64,000 nt of DNA from Clostridiales bacterium DTU070 (GCA_001513105.1 LFSH01000074.1:49674-113673); one strand, 5' to 3'; shown: positions 18,235 to 28,484, counted from the first letter of the stretch. The notes: generated from the letters alone by a model not told the origin. Made by a program: numbers and translations.

Positions 18235-18355
18235 AGCCCGGGACCTGATAGAATAATATGATAGAATACGGTAACCGCTGTTGCCGGCAGGGCACGGGGA
18301 AAATGGAGAATGCTGCATAACGCGGGTATTCGTATTAAACTTCAGGAGGTTGGAT

Positions 18356-19450
18356 ATGAAGAGGACACCATTATATGACAAGCATTGTGAACTGGGTGGA
18401 AAGATAATAGATTTCAACGGCTGGGCTTTGCCTGTTCAGTACTCGGGAATTATCGAGGAGCACAGGCAGGTGAGAAATGCTGCAGGGCTTTTTGATGTAT
18501 CCCATATGGGCGAGATTATAGTTGAAGGTCCTGATGCAACCGGGTTCATCCAGAAAATTATAACGAACGATATCAGCAAAACAAGGGATTTTCGCGTTGT
18601 GTATTCACCGATGTGTTACCCCGACGGCGGAGTGGTGGATGATATACTTATATATAAGTACTCCGACGAGTTTTATCTTCTGATTGTTAATGCATCAAAC
18701 ACCGAAAAGGACTATGACTGGCTCAGCCAAAACATTGAAGGCAAAGCAACAATAAGGAATGTTTCTGATTACTATGCGCAACTGGCGCTCCAGGGGCCTG
18801 AATCTGAAAAAATACTTCAAAAACTCGTTGACATTGACCTGAAAGGGTTGAAGTTCTTCAATTTTGCTCCTGAAGTTGAAATTGCCGGGCATAAGGCTGT
18901 TATATCAAGAAGCGGATACACCGGTGAAGACGGCTTTGAAATATACATAAAAAGCGATTACGCAAACGAGTTATGGGATGCGCTTATGCAGGCAGGAAAG
19001 GATTGCGGGCTTGTACCTGCCGGGCTTGGTGCAAGGGATACCTTAAGGTTTGAAGTTGCGCTGCCGCTGTACGGGCATGAGATCTCCCCGGATATTACAC
19101 CCCTCGAAGCCGGGCTTGACCGCTTTGTAAAACTGGATAAGGAAAACTTTATCGGTAAGGATGCGCTGATCGAACAGAAATCAACAGGTGTAAAAAGAAA
19201 GATTGCCGGCTTTGAAATGGTGGACAGGGGAGTACCGAGAGCACAGTATGATATATTGGCTGACGGTAAAAAAATAGGTTTTGTTACATCCGGAAGCTAT
19301 TCACCGAGCCTTGAAAAGAATCTTGGCATTGCCCTCCTTGAGACAGCGTATGCAGAGCCGGGTACTGAGGTGGACATAGCTATAAGAAACAGGGCATTAA
19401 AGGCAAGGATTACAGTACTGCCCTTCTATACGAAAAAATACACGAAATGA
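18356..19450 (+). CDS. gcvT: glycine cleavage system T protein (aminomethyltransferase)
   Basis: Transfers the methylene group from aminomethyl-lipoyl-GcvH to tetrahydrofolate and releases ammonia. The N-terminus is YDKHCELGGKIIDFNGWALPVQY and the folate-binding region begins GLFDVSHMGEI. GYTGEDGFEIY lies in the middle domain and GFVTSGSYSPSL is C-terminal. The ATG at 18356 has AGGAGG six bases upstream, and 364 residues is normal. It is the first gene of gcvT-gcvH-gcvPA-gcvPB. The upstream 120 bases show no glycine riboswitch that I can recognise. Confidence 0.95.
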   Translation: MKRTPLYDKHCELGGKIIDFNGWALPVQYSGIIEEHRQVRNAAGLFDVSHMGEIIVEGPDATGFIQKIITNDISKTRDFRVVYSPMCYPDGGVVDDILIYKYSDEFYLLIVNASNTEKDYDWLSQNIEGKATIRNVSDYYAQLALQGPESEKILQKLVDIDLKGLKFFNFAPEVEIAGHKAVISRSGYTGEDGFEIYIKSDYANELWDALMQAGKDCGLVPAGLGARDTLRFEVALPLYGHEISPDITPLEAGLDRFVKLDKENFIGKDALIEQKSTGVKRKIAGFEMVDRGVPRAQYDILADGKKIGFVTSGSYSPSLEKNLGIALLETAYAEPGTEVDIAIRNRALKARITVLPFYTKKYTK

Positions 19451-19557
19451 TTAAGGCGGTATTATGTTTAGTTTATAACCGGACAGCGCGGCGGAATTGA
19501 AAATGGATTTCCCCGCCTGTTATAATTAAGGTCATTAAAATATGGAGGTTGATTGAT

Positions 19558-19941
19558 ATGAAAGTTTTGGATGGACTTAAGTATTCAGCAGAGCATGAAT
19601 GGATTAAGATTGACGGGAATAAGGCTTATATAGGCATTACCGATTATGCGCAGCACTCCCTTGGCGACATAGTCTTTGTTGAAATTCCCGAGGTGGGATC
19701 GGAGCTTAACAAGGGAGATGTATTAAGCGTTGTGGAGTCTGTAAAGGCTGCTTCCGATGTCTATGCCCCTGTATCGGGTAAGGTGGCGGAGGTTAATGAA
19801 GAACTGGCCGACAGTCCCGAAAAGATAAACGAGGATCCTTATGAAAGCTGGATTGCGGTTATTGAAATGAGTGATCTGTCCGAGGCTGAAGAACTGATGG
19901 ATGCACGTGAGTATGAAAGGTTCTGCCAGGAGGAGGAATAA
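19558..19941 (+). CDS. gcvH: glycine cleavage system H protein (lipoyl carrier)
   Basis: Small lipoyl protein that shuttles the aminomethyl intermediate between the P, T and L proteins. The attachment site is the lysine of [17 protein letters not shown], around residue 60. The N-terminal motif [12 protein letters not shown] is typical. 127 residues from the ATG at 19558, which is nine bases after GGAGG; a TTG nine bases earlier is too close to the ribosome site. The gap to gcvPA is one base, so the two are coupled. No lipoate ligase or dihydrolipoyl dehydrogenase gene is nearby. Confidence 0.95.
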   Translation: MKVLDGLKYSAEHEWIKIDGNKAYIGITDYAQHSLGDIVFVEIPEVGSELNKGDVLSVVESVKAASDVYAPVSGKVAEVNEELADSPEKINEDPYESWIAVIEMSDLSEAEELMDAREYERFCQEEE

Positions 19942-19942
19942 C

Positions 19943-21283
19943 ATGTCTTATATTCCAACCACCGGTGAACAGCAGCGGCAGATGCTTGCCGAGATTGGCG
20001 CAGTCAGCATTGACGAGTTGTTTGCCGATATCCCTGAAAGCGTAAGGCTTAAGAAAGAACTGGATATTCCGAAGGCAATGTCAGAGCTTGAACTGAAAGC
20101 GCATATGCAGGATATGGCCGGAAAGAATATCAGTCTTGATAAATATACCTGCTTCCTTGGCGCCGGAGCATATGACCACTATATTCCAAGCGTTGTGACA
20201 AACCTTTTGTCCAGGCAGGAATTCTACACCGCCTATACTCCATACCAGCCGGAGATCAGCCAGGGAACGCTGCAGGCAATATTTGAATACCAGACAATGA
20301 TATGCAGCCTTACAGGGATGGACGTATCAAATGCGTCACTGTACGACGGGGCAACCGCACTTGCTGAGGCTGCTTCAATGGCTTGCGAATCAACAAGGCG
20401 GACTGAAATAATCGTAGTAAGAAGCATACATCCCGAAAGCCGCGAGGTTGTGTCTACATACGCAAGGTTTAAGGGCATGACTGTATCCGAATGCGGAATA
20501 AAGGATGGCGTGGCAGACCTTAAGAACCTTGAGGAACTGCTTAACGACAATACCGCGGCAGTTCTTGTTCAAAGCCCGAATTTCTTCGGTGCTGTTGAAA
20601 ATATAAGGGAAATTGCTGAAATTGCACATAGAAACAAATCCCTGCTTGTTGTAAGCTGTGATCCGATATCCCTTGCAATTCTCAAAGCCCCGGGCCATTT
20701 GGGGGCCGACATAGTTGCAGGGGAGGGACAGGTGCTTGGCAATCCCGTCAGTTTCGGCGGACCATACCTGGGTTTTATGGCAGCGAAAAAGGATTTTACA
20801 AGGAGGATGCCCGGAAGAATAGTGGGCGAAACGGTTGACAGGAACGGTAAAAGAGGCTATGTTCTGACGCTGCAGACAAGGGAGCAGCATATCCGGAGGG
20901 AAAAAGCAACGTCGAACATCTGCTCAAACCAGGCATTGAACGCCCTTGCAGCAACAATTTACCTGTCGGCGATGGGTAAAAACGGGCTTAAAAAAGCGGC
21001 CGAACTGTGCCTTCAGAAAGCCCATTACGCTTATAACAGGCTATTGGAAACCGGATGTTTTTCGCCTGCCTTCGAAAGCCCGTTTTTTAAGGAATTTTTG
21101 CTCATTTATCATGGAGACGTGGATAAGTTGAACAAACACCTTCTTTCGAGGAACATAATCGGGGGATTTGCTGCTGAAAGGTACTATCCCGAGTTCAAAG
21201 GAGGGTATCTTGTTGCGGTTACTGAAAAAAGAACGAAGGAAGACATTGACAGGTTTGTATCGGAGGTGATTTCTGCATGCTGA
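19943..21283 (+). CDS. gcvPA: glycine dehydrogenase (decarboxylating) subunit 1
   Basis: N-terminal half of the split PLP-dependent P protein, which decarboxylates glycine and passes the aminomethyl group to GcvH. Of 446 residues, the start [17 protein letters not shown] and the motif [15 protein letters not shown] mark this subunit. It lacks the PLP-binding lysine, which is in subunit 2. The ATG at 19943 follows AGGAGG at a normal distance; the frame is open 14 codons further into gcvH. The last seven bases overlap gcvPB. Confidence 0.95.
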   Translation: MSYIPTTGEQQRQMLAEIGAVSIDELFADIPESVRLKKELDIPKAMSELELKAHMQDMAGKNISLDKYTCFLGAGAYDHYIPSVVTNLLSRQEFYTAYTPYQPEISQGTLQAIFEYQTMICSLTGMDVSNASLYDGATALAEAASMACESTRRTEIIVVRSIHPESREVVSTYARFKGMTVSECGIKDGVADLKNLEELLNDNTAAVLVQSPNFFGAVENIREIAEIAHRNKSLLVVSCDPISLAILKAPGHLGADIVAGEGQVLGNPVSFGGPYLGFMAAKKDFTRRMPGRIVGETVDRNGKRGYVLTLQTREQHIRREKATSNICSNQALNALAATIYLSAMGKNGLKKAAELCLQKAHYAYNRLLETGCFSPAFESPFFKEFLLIYHGDVDKLNKHLLSRNIIGGFAAERYYPEFKGGYLVAVTEKRTKEDIDRFVSEVISAC

Positions 21284-22737
21284 AAAAGGAAGAAAAACTG
21301 GTTTTTGAACTGAGCGTACCGGGAAGATATACAAACCTGCTGCCCGGGTGCGATGTGGATGAAAAAGAAATCACCGGCCTGATTCCTGAAGAATTCTTAA
21401 GGGAAGATGATCCTGACCTTCCCGAGCTGGGTGAAGTGGATGTTGTAAGGCATTTTACCCATCTTTCGCAGAAGAATTACGGCGTGGATTCGGGGTTTTA
21501 TCCGCTGGGTTCCTGTACGATGAAATATAACCCGAAGGTTAATGAAGAGGTTTCAAGGCTGGACGGTTTTTCAAAGGTCCATCCGTATCAGCCCGAAGAA
21601 ACAGTGCAGGGATGTCTTGAACTGCTTTACATGACCGATAAGTTCCTTTCCGAAATAACAGGAATGGATCGTTTTTCACTGCAGCCTGCTGCTGGTGCCC
21701 ATGGTGAAATGACCGGGTTAATGATAATGAAAGCATTCCATGAGAATAACGGCGACCATAAACGTAACAAGATCATTGTGCCTGATTCGGCCCACGGCAC
21801 CAATCCTGCATCTGCAGCAACAGCAGGTTTTGAAGTGGTGGAGGTTAGGTCCGACGAAAGGGGCGGCATTGACATCAATGCATTGAAGGAACTGATGAGC
21901 GATGAGGTAGCAGGGCTTATGCTTACAAACCCGAATACCTTAGGGCTGTTTGACGAAAATATCCATTTAATTGCTGAAATCGTCCATGATGCGGGCGGGC
22001 TTCTGTACTATGACGGCGCGAATGCAAATGCAATCATTGGCATTTCAAGACCGGGTGATATGGGATTTGATATTGTGCACCTGAACCTGCATAAAACATT
22101 CAGTACACCCCATGGCGGAGGCGGGCCGGGTTCCGGGCCGGTGGGCGTTAAGAAGCAGTTGATACCGTTCCTGCCCAGGCCTGTGGTTGAATATGACAAC
22201 AGCAGGTATTACTTTGATTACGACAGGCCGCTGTCCATAGGCAGGGTAAAATCCTTCTACGGGAATTTTTCCGTTGTGGTGAAGGCCTATGCGTATATAC
22301 GCTCCCTTGGAGCCGACGGACTCAGAAAAGTGTCCGAAGCCGCCGTGCTTAATGCGAATTATATAAAGGAAAAGCTGAAGGCATATTATCACCTGCCCTA
22401 TGACCGTACCTGCATGCACGAGGTGGTTTTCTCGGGACAATGGCAGAAGGAGTTCGGCGTGTCAACCCTTGACATAGCCAAAAGGCTTTTGGATTTCGGG
22501 TATCATCCTCCTACGATATATTTTCCGCTTATTGTGAAGGAGGCTTTTATGATTGAACCTACCGAGACCGAAAGCAAGGAAACTCTCGATGAGTTTATAA
22601 ACGCGATGATTGAAATAGCCAATGAAGCGAAAAACGAACCCGAAAAACTTCTGAATGCCCCGCTGGATACCCCGGTGCTGAGGCTGGACGAGGCAAGGGC
22701 AGCCCGTAAGCCTGTTCTGAAATATGAATGCGGGTAA
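21277..22737 (+). CDS. gcvPB: glycine dehydrogenase (decarboxylating) subunit 2
   Basis: C-terminal, catalytic half of the split P protein, 486 residues. The PLP lysine is in [22 protein letters not shown] around residue 270. The N-terminus contains [16 protein letters not shown] and the C-terminus ends in the usual Lys/Arg-rich stretch. It is translationally coupled to gcvPA and is the last gene of the operon. The following gene converges on it after 13 bases, with no clear terminator between them. Confidence 0.95.
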   Translation: MLKKEEKLVFELSVPGRYTNLLPGCDVDEKEITGLIPEEFLREDDPDLPELGEVDVVRHFTHLSQKNYGVDSGFYPLGSCTMKYNPKVNEEVSRLDGFSKVHPYQPEETVQGCLELLYMTDKFLSEITGMDRFSLQPAAGAHGEMTGLMIMKAFHENNGDHKRNKIIVPDSAHGTNPASAATAGFEVVEVRSDERGGIDINALKELMSDEVAGLMLTNPNTLGLFDENIHLIAEIVHDAGGLLYYDGANANAIIGISRPGDMGFDIVHLNLHKTFSTPHGGGGPGSGPVGVKKQLIPFLPRPVVEYDNSRYYFDYDRPLSIGRVKSFYGNFSVVVKAYAYIRSLGADGLRKVSEAAVLNANYIKEKLKAYYHLPYDRTCMHEVVFSGQWQKEFGVSTLDIAKRLLDFGYHPPTIYFPLIVKEAFMIEPTETESKETLDEFINAMIEIANEAKNEPEKLLNAPLDTPVLRLDEARAARKPVLKYECG

Positions 22738-22750
22738 CAGAAGGTTAGGT

Positions 22751-24846
22751 TTACTTTTTGATTATTATTGCCGGAAGCACGCCAATGCTTTCGGTATCGG
22801 CTTTTTTATGGTATACGTAACCATCCTCACCCACAACTCTTACGGTTGAATCGATTGTATAAGGTGTTCTGAGCCAGTAAGGAACACCTTTTCTTTTTTT
22901 AAAATCATACTGTTCCCACTCCCTGATGCTTAACAGAAAAACCCTTTCATCATTTTCCTCCTGGTAAGCATCATCATAATTCTGTGCAGCATATCCGGGA
23001 ATGCAAAACCAGTAATGGGGCTGGGACACCGATTTCTTCCTGTCTTTTAAGGCCGGGGGCAACAAAGTTGTTCTTTTTATCGTTTCAATCCTTTTCTTTT
23101 CATCTTCTGAAAACTCAGACAAAAAACCGTTTTCGGAGTCATCGTTGAGCCAGGCCCGTATATCCGATACCGCCCAGCAGTTGCTTTCTGATGAAAAGGT
23201 CCGGTAATCGACAATATCCTTTGCTGCAGGAAATAATGCGAACCTGATTCATCCAGTATTTCCCATTCAATCGCCTTTCCATTATATTTACCGAATGTTG
23301 TGATGCCGTTGCTGCAGATTTTGCTGTCAGCAGCCAGTAGACCGGCAGAAATGACCAGCAGACCGAGCAATGGAAAGATAAAACGCCTGTTTGCAGGATT
23401 TCCGGCTGTAAGTTTTACAATATCGGCCGCAAGTACAATGATCATTGTGTCCAAAAGAAGATTGAACAGGAACATATGCTTTACAAGGTCTGCCTCACCG
23501 TTTCCTATAACCGGGAATATCCACTGGCTTAACGCAAAAACCATAAGAAGTATTTTTGCAGGAAGAAAAAGGGAGTATGAGGTGCATTTGGTTTTCATAT
23601 GCAAAAGGAATTCATGGACAATGACCGATGTATATAATACAAACACAAGGGTAATCACCGCAAAAGCATGGCCGGTAAATTGTTTCCGCAGCCATTCCCA
23701 GACAAGGTTCCGGCCTGCAAACTTCAGTATTTCGGCATTATCTTCTACCTGGTAATTTCCAAGGTAGGGAGGACGTATGAAAAGGCTTGCCTCGGCGCTT
23801 ATATTTAGCTTTTCCATCATCCTTCCCGGGTTTTTCAGATAATACAGCGTAACCTCGACCGGGCCTGCCTTGTCATGAACTTCTTTTTCAAACTCCGGGC
23901 TGAAAACATCAAACCCTTTCAGGTCAACATATACGTTTGTATCCGCAAGAACGGCATATTTCGCATCAATACCCAGTTTTTCGAGATCCTCTTCGGGATT
24001 TTCAGAATTCTTAAGGATGCCGAAAAAAATGGAATGGTAATTGTTCGGCTTTTTCATCCAGCTGGGTATTGCGGTATAAAAGTAAACAGAGGCCGCAAAT
24101 ACCGCTGAAACTCCAAGAATGACCAAAACTTTTTTTCCTGCTGTTTCGGTGTTAAAAAAGAAGTATATTGAGAAAATGCCAATTAAAAATCCCAGCGGTA
24201 TATTGGCCACCTTTGCGCCTGTGAAAACAATGGCACTCATGAAATACAGCGTTAATGCAGAGTAGCTCCTTTTACCGCTTTTCAGCAGATGGACAAGAGC
24301 CGAAAACCAGAGTAAAAAGCTCCACAATATCACCGATTCCCCGAATAGCGAGTTGTAATACAGAAGATATCCCATGCAGAAGAATACCGTTACGATTATC
24401 AGCAGCAGAAAAAAATCACAGGCCTTTTTTCCGGTTCTCAGATTTTTAAAAAGCCATGTGACCGAGATGCTGTGCAGCGCAAGAAACATGGAAGAGAGTG
24501 CTGTAATATCGAAATGGCTAATCCTGTTCGTTTTCAGGTATGAAATCACTCCGCTGATGACCTGGGCTGCCTTTACAAACACAAACTGGGTGGATTTGAA
24601 ACTGCTTTCGTTTACACCGGGATATAAAACAAACTTAAGGAAATGGCCCAAATTATCAAATGACCTTATATATTCAAATTTACGCTGGAAGTAGAAAAAT
24701 CTCAGGTTTTTGTCCGGAATCATGCCAAGAGGACGGGTGACTCTGATGAAATCGGTATTGTCCGCAAGTCCTGCAACCGAAGGTACGTACAAAAGAACTG
24801 CGCCGAAAAGAAAAAAACAACAGCAGTCAATATATACCTGTAACAC
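22751..24846 (-). pseudogene. polytopic membrane protein with DUF6273-type tail, frameshifted
   Basis: Two overlapping frames make one gene. The 5' frame (24846-23077) codes for about ten membrane spans after DNTDFIRVTRPLG, then a soluble start, FGKYNGKAIEWEILDE. At about 23224 the reading moves back one base. The correct continuation is AKDIVDYRTFSSESNCWAVS, then IRAWLNDDS, then the frame ending at 22751 (SEFSEDEKKRIETI ... YWLRTPYTIDS). Joined, this is a DUF6273 domain like those on clostridial surface proteins. The membrane part recalls GT-C glycosyltransferases or WsfD-like hexose transferases, a weak guess. A one-base deletion fits; no slippery heptamer is seen at the site. The start is GTG 24846 or an ATT four codons earlier, which is nearer to AGGAGG. 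Confidence 0.72.
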
Positions 24847-24911
24847 TTTCTCAATTCCATCCTCCTGTGGGGTGGTTATTCACTTTTTCTTATTATTTCC
24901 GCTGCAAGGGC

Positions 24912-24953
24912 AAAAAAATACACACCGGCCAAAAGAAACCGGAGTGTATTTTC
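24912..24953 (-). terminator. intrinsic terminator after the encapsulin operon
   Basis: On the minus strand AATACACTCCGG pairs with CCGGTGTGTATT around about nine bases and is followed by TTTTT. It ends the encFtn-encapsulin unit and separates it from the membrane gene 66 bases on. Confidence 0.85.
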
Positions 24954-24979
24954 CGAACAGCAATATGGAAACCGGGCAA

Positions 24980-25792
24980 TCATTCAAAAACAATAACTGC
25001 CTCCCTGTTTTTAATCCGAAGGGCAATTGTTTCAAGAATGCGGAATACATGGTTAAGGTCTTTTGATTCGAGGTATGCTGTTTCAATGTCCTTGCCGATA
25101 GCAAGGTCCATATACTGGGACTCTGCGCATACAAGTACCGCCTTGTTGTCACCAAGAACGGGTGCATTGTAAAGATGCCCGTTAAGCATTCTGCTTATTC
25201 TTTCTTCTTCCATAACACCGAGGCCTGGATGGATATGCTGGAGCTGAACGTACAAATCCGGGCTTAATACAAGACAGTAACGGCCTATAAGGTATTTGCT
25301 CCTGAACAGGGATAAACCTGCTGCTATGTCCCTGAAAGCATTGTCATCGGCTGTCCAGTCGCTTTTCGACATTTTAACGGTGCCCTCTGCCGTTAGCAGC
25401 CCTTCAATGCCCAGAAAACCGTTACCGAAAAAGATAAGCGAGTCTTCCTTCAGTGCGATGGCCTGGGCTGCCTGCCTGACTTTTGACAGATCCAGCGGCT
25501 GTCCTGTGGAACTGCTGTGTTCAATATCTCTCCAGTTAAGGGTGAAATCCTCGTATATCTGGGGAAGTTCCACAAACCTTCTTCCGCTTGTTTTTGTAAA
25601 TCCGTTATCCGATTCTTCCTGTGCATTGTTTTCATCTATGTTTATACTGACTGCTCCAGCACCTATGGGGCCAAACAGTGACAGGAAACGGCGCCCTATT
25701 ATATTCGCTCTTACAGTACTTACAACGGTATTGTCAATATTTGCCCAGAAACCGTCGGAGAATGACACTGTATCACGTGCAAGAAAATCCAT
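24980..25792 (-). CDS. encapsulin shell protein (family 1)
   Basis: HK97-fold protein that self-assembles into a protein nanocompartment. At 270 residues it matches family 1. Landmarks are the N-terminal MDFLARDTVSFSDGFWANID helix, the FGPIGAGAVSI strand, YEDFTLNWRDIE in the E-loop and NGHLYNAPVLGDNKAVLV in the A-domain. The start is set by AAGGAGG nine bases before the ATG at 25792; eight further codons are open upstream but include the ribosome site. It follows the ferritin-like cargo gene by 51 bases. The expected compartment stores iron; cargo entry is through the C-terminal tail of that partner. No phage genes surround it, so it is not a capsid remnant. Confidence 0.93.
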   Translation of the reverse strand: MDFLARDTVSFSDGFWANIDNTVVSTVRANIIGRRFLSLFGPIGAGAVSINIDENNAQEESDNGFTKTSGRRFVELPQIYEDFTLNWRDIEHSSSTGQPLDLSKVRQAAQAIALKEDSLIFFGNGFLGIEGLLTAEGTVKMSKSDWTADDNAFRDIAAGLSLFRSKYLIGRYCLVLSPDLYVQLQHIHPGLGVMEEERISRMLNGHLYNAPVLGDNKAVLVCAESQYMDLAIGKDIETAYLESKDLNHVFRILETIALRIKNREAVIVFE

Positions 25793-25843
25793 ATGTTTAT
25801 CCCTCCTTATGCTCACTGTGATCGGAATTGATGCAAAGTCCTG

Positions 25844-26188
25844 TTATTCCTTCAACAGGCTGCCTACTGTTGACCGGGGATTTGCTTGAATACCCGGTTC
25901 CTGCATCATTTCGCTGACTTCCTGTACACCTTCTTCAAAGTGTTCTGCTTCTTTCGGATCCAGGTACCTTAACAGTGTCATCAGTTCACCAACATGTGCC
26001 TTTTCTTCGTCCCTGATGTCACCGAGTACTTTCTTTGTGAACTCGTCATCGGTTGCCTGTATGTGGGCATCGTAGATATAGATTGCTTCAAGTTCGCCTG
26101 CTATATCCATACGTATTGCCTGGATAAGCTCTTCTTTTGTTATTTTGCGTTCAACATTTGCGGTGAATGGATTTCCAAAAACGGCCAT
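25844..26188 (-). CDS. encapsulated ferritin-like cargo protein (EncFtn)
   Basis: Half-ferritin of 114 residues that forms the ferroxidase centre at a dimer interface and oxidises Fe(II) inside the encapsulin shell. The metal ligands fall at the expected family positions: E32 and the pair E62/H65 in DEEKAHVGEL. The C-terminus ends with TVGSLLKE, the canonical encapsulin-targeting peptide, after a flexible PGIQANPRS linker. The ATG at 26188 is preceded by AAGGGAG; an upstream ATG covers the ribosome site and is rejected. It is the first gene of the two-gene operon. No clear Fur or PerR box was identified upstream. Confidence 0.94.
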   Translation of the reverse strand: MAVFGNPFTANVERKITKEELIQAIRMDIAGELEAIYIYDAHIQATDDEFTKKVLGDIRDEEKAHVGELMTLLRYLDPKEAEHFEEGVQEVSEMMQEPGIQANPRSTVGSLLKE

Positions 26189-26450
26189 AAAAACAACTCC
26201 CTTCAAAATAATAAGTATAAAACATATAATAAACGAACCCTGTAAACATTATTCAGCAAACCTGGTACAATGTTATTCTCCACAACTGTTCATGACTTCC
26301 TGAACAGGCATATATATCAATTAACTGCTGAATGCGTCATCAGGACAGGTTCAAATTGCATATGCCCGGGCAACCACTCCTTTTATGGTTTGCCTGATGA
26401 TTCACGGTATAAAACCAGTCATGCATGATATTGACTTTACACACTGATAA
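26189..26450. other. divergent intergenic region upstream of encFtn
   Basis: No believable ORF. Nested pairing is possible: CATCAGG at 26338-26344 with CCTGATG at 26393-26399, and inside it GGCAACCA with TGGTTTGCC. Its role is unknown. The AT-rich part 26190-26240 must hold the encFtn promoter on the minus strand, but no good -35/-10 pair could be chosen. Confidence 0.3.
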
Positions 26451-26478
26451 TTGACAACCGGAAGGATTATGGTAAATT
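26451..26478 (+). promoter_or_regulatory. candidate sigma-A promoter for the small membrane gene
   Basis: TTGACA and TAAATT are separated by 16 bases, 69 bases before the ATG at 26547. Confidence 0.4.
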
Positions 26479-26546
26479 AAAATAGAAGCTCCAGTTTGTC
26501 CGATATATTTTATGTAATTGATTTTTTTAAGCCTGAGGAAAGGGAT

Positions 26547-26918
26547 ATGTACAGTAATGAGCCAATCAAATACATAAAGGATCGCAGGAAAAAGCCGGAT
26601 ATTGTCTGCATGTATCTTGAGATTACAGTTGTCATTGTATGGCTTGGCTTTTTTGTGCTGCTCTCACTGTGGCATTTTGCGCAGCCCCAGAAGGAGACTT
26701 TTCTGGATCGGCTTCTTGACGCGGAATTAAGAAAAGTGACAGATTTTACTCTTTTGGATATGGCATTTTATCTTCTTGTATTTCTGTCAATATTCAGCCT
26801 GATTTCCCTGATACTTAACTCAATACGACTGAAAAGGAGAACAGACCGTTTGCGCATAACTTTCATAATATCACTGTTTTTCTCTCTTGCAGGAATCATT
26901 TTTTATCTTAGTATCTGA
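26547..26918 (+). CDS. small integral membrane protein of unknown family
   Basis: 123 residues. I do not recognise a family. A basic, polar N-terminus (IKYIKDRRKKPD) is followed by three hydrophobic segments, at about residues 21-45, 67-91 and 99-122. A loop rich in acidic residues sits between the first two. The ATG at 26547 with GAGGAAAGGG just upstream is preferred; the frame is also open for 17 codons further, but that TTG has no ribosome site. The gene sits alone between the encapsulin operon and gdhA. Confidence 0.6.
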   Translation: MYSNEPIKYIKDRRKKPDIVCMYLEITVVIVWLGFFVLLSLWHFAQPQKETFLDRLLDAELRKVTDFTLLDMAFYLLVFLSIFSLISLILNSIRLKRRTDRLRITFIISLFFSLAGIIFYLSI

Positions 26919-26978
26919 GCGTAAAATGACGGTTTTATGTTTCCAGATTTCATTTCATTTGTCTAATCCATTCTTTGA

Positions 26979-27007
26979 TTGACATGAATAGTATCAATTG
27001 ATATAAT
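26979..27007 (+). promoter_or_regulatory. consensus sigma-A promoter for gdhA
   Basis: An exact TTGACA and an exact TATAAT with a 17-base spacer. The start site would lie near 27014, giving a leader of about 147 bases before the gdhA ATG. Confidence 0.8.
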
Positions 27008-27160
27008 GGTTTAGAATTTTTTAATGCTGTTTAATGCTTCCTGCTTTTTTTTGTAAAGGGGGCTTTAATGCAAGTTTGACTTGAATTTCCTTCAGAAAGG
27101 ATTAGGATCAAATAAGGCTATATGCTTTTTTGAACATAATTAATATTGGAGGTCTTGTAA

Positions 27161-28447
27161 ATGAGTACTACATCTTATAACCCTTATGAAATTGCTCAGC
27201 AGCAATTTGACAAGGTAGCAGAGCAAATAGGGCTTGATAAGGCCACTCGTGAACTTCTCCGCCAGCCATTACGGGAATACCATTTTCTGATTCCTGTTCG
27301 TATGGACGACGGAAGCGTACAGGTTTTTAAAGGTTTTCGTGTCCAGCATAACGATGCAAGAGGACCTGCAAAAGGTGGAATTCGTTTTCATCCCGAGGAA
27401 ACAATTGACACGGTCCGTGCTCTGTCAATGTGGATGACCTGGAAATGCTCCGTTGTAGATATTCCCTTAGGTGGAGGAAAAGGCGGCATAGTCTGCGACC
27501 CGAGAAACCTTTCGGATCGTGAGCAGGAACAGTTATGCCGCGGGTATGTCCGTCAACTGGCTAAAAATGTAGGCCCGTTCACCGATGTACCTGCACCCGA
27601 TGTAATGTCATCTGCTAAGCATATGCTGTGGATGCTCGACGAGTATGAAACCATTCATGGGGCAAAGTATCCCGGGTTTATTACCGGAAAGCCCGTAGGG
27701 ATGGGCGGTTCCCTTGGAAGAACCGAGGCAACGGGATACGGTGTTATATATGTTTTGCGCGAAGCACTGAAAAAACTCGGAATTGACATAACAAAGACCA
27801 CAGCAAGTTTCCAGGGCTTCGGAAATGTGGCAAGATACGCTGTTCAGCTTTACCAGCAGCTTGGAGGAACTGTTATAGCAATATCCTGCTGGAATCAGAA
27901 AGACAAAACTGCTTACACCTTCCGTAAAAAGGACGGTGTTGACTATAACGCCCTGATTGATATTACCGATGCTTTCGGTTCAATAGACAAGGAAAAGGCG
28001 GCCGCTATGGGGTATGAAGTACTTCCCGGCGATGCATGGATAGAGCAGGAAGTAGATATACTTGTACCCGCAGCATTGGAGAATCAGATAACAATTGAGA
28101 ATGTAAACAATATAAGTAAGAAGGTAAAAGTAATAATTGAGGCAGCAAATGGCCCGACAACGCCTGATGCCGACGAGGTCATTCAGAACAGGGGAATTTT
28201 CCTCATACCCGATTTTCTTGCCAATGCAGGCGGCGTAACATGCAGCTATTTTGAACAGGTTCAGTGTAATATGAATTATTACTGGGAAAAGGAAGAAGTG
28301 CTGTCGAAACTTGATACAAAGATGACTTCTGCATTTAGTTCGGTTTATGAACTTTCGGTAGCTGAAAAATTGAATATGCGGGATGCAGCATACGTCATTG
28401 CAATTAACCGTGTTGCCCAGGCAGTGAAAAGCCGCGGATGGGTATAG
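27161..28447 (+). CDS. gdhA: glutamate dehydrogenase (Glu/Leu/Phe/Val family)
   Basis: Reversible oxidative deamination of glutamate to 2-oxoglutarate, in the cytoplasm. 428 residues, with active-site lysines K71 (AKGGIRFHP), K95 and K107 (GGGKGGIVCDP) and catalytic D147 in VPAPDVMSS. The Rossmann motif is FQGFGNVARYA. The length and sequence style resemble the RocG/GudB-type hexamer, so NAD preference is likely but not certain. AGGAGG lies ten bases before the ATG. It has a consensus promoter and its own terminator, and is monocistronic. Confidence 0.93.
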   Translation: MSTTSYNPYEIAQQQFDKVAEQIGLDKATRELLRQPLREYHFLIPVRMDDGSVQVFKGFRVQHNDARGPAKGGIRFHPEETIDTVRALSMWMTWKCSVVDIPLGGGKGGIVCDPRNLSDREQEQLCRGYVRQLAKNVGPFTDVPAPDVMSSAKHMLWMLDEYETIHGAKYPGFITGKPVGMGGSLGRTEATGYGVIYVLREALKKLGIDITKTTASFQGFGNVARYAVQLYQQLGGTVIAISCWNQKDKTAYTFRKKDGVDYNALIDITDAFGSIDKEKAAAMGYEVLPGDAWIEQEVDILVPAALENQITIENVNNISKKVKVIIEAANGPTTPDADEVIQNRGIFLIPDFLANAGGVTCSYFEQVQCNMNYYWEKEEVLSKLDTKMTSAFSSVYELSVAEKLNMRDAAYVIAINRVAQAVKSRGWV

Positions 28448-28478
28448 GGACAGGGGGACAGGTTCCCTGTCCCTTTTT
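28446..28478 (+). terminator. intrinsic terminator overlapping the gdhA stop
   Basis: AGGGACAGG pairs with CCTGTCCCT around 11 bases and is followed by TTTT. The stem begins within the stop codon. Confidence 0.8.
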
Positions 28479-28484
28479 AGTTCA

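Noticed and set aside
18235..18355. Glycine riboswitch ahead of gcvT
   Set aside because: The 120-base leader lacks the paired aptamer cores and any recognisable glycine aptamer motif.
23210..23240. Programmed -1 frameshifting in the DUF6273 gene
   Set aside because: No X-XXY-YYZ slippery heptamer and no obvious downstream pseudoknot; a base deletion is simpler.
24980..25792. Phage capsid (HK97) as evidence for a prophage
   Set aside because: Sequence is family 1 encapsulin and is followed by its ferritin cargo; no phage genes are nearby.
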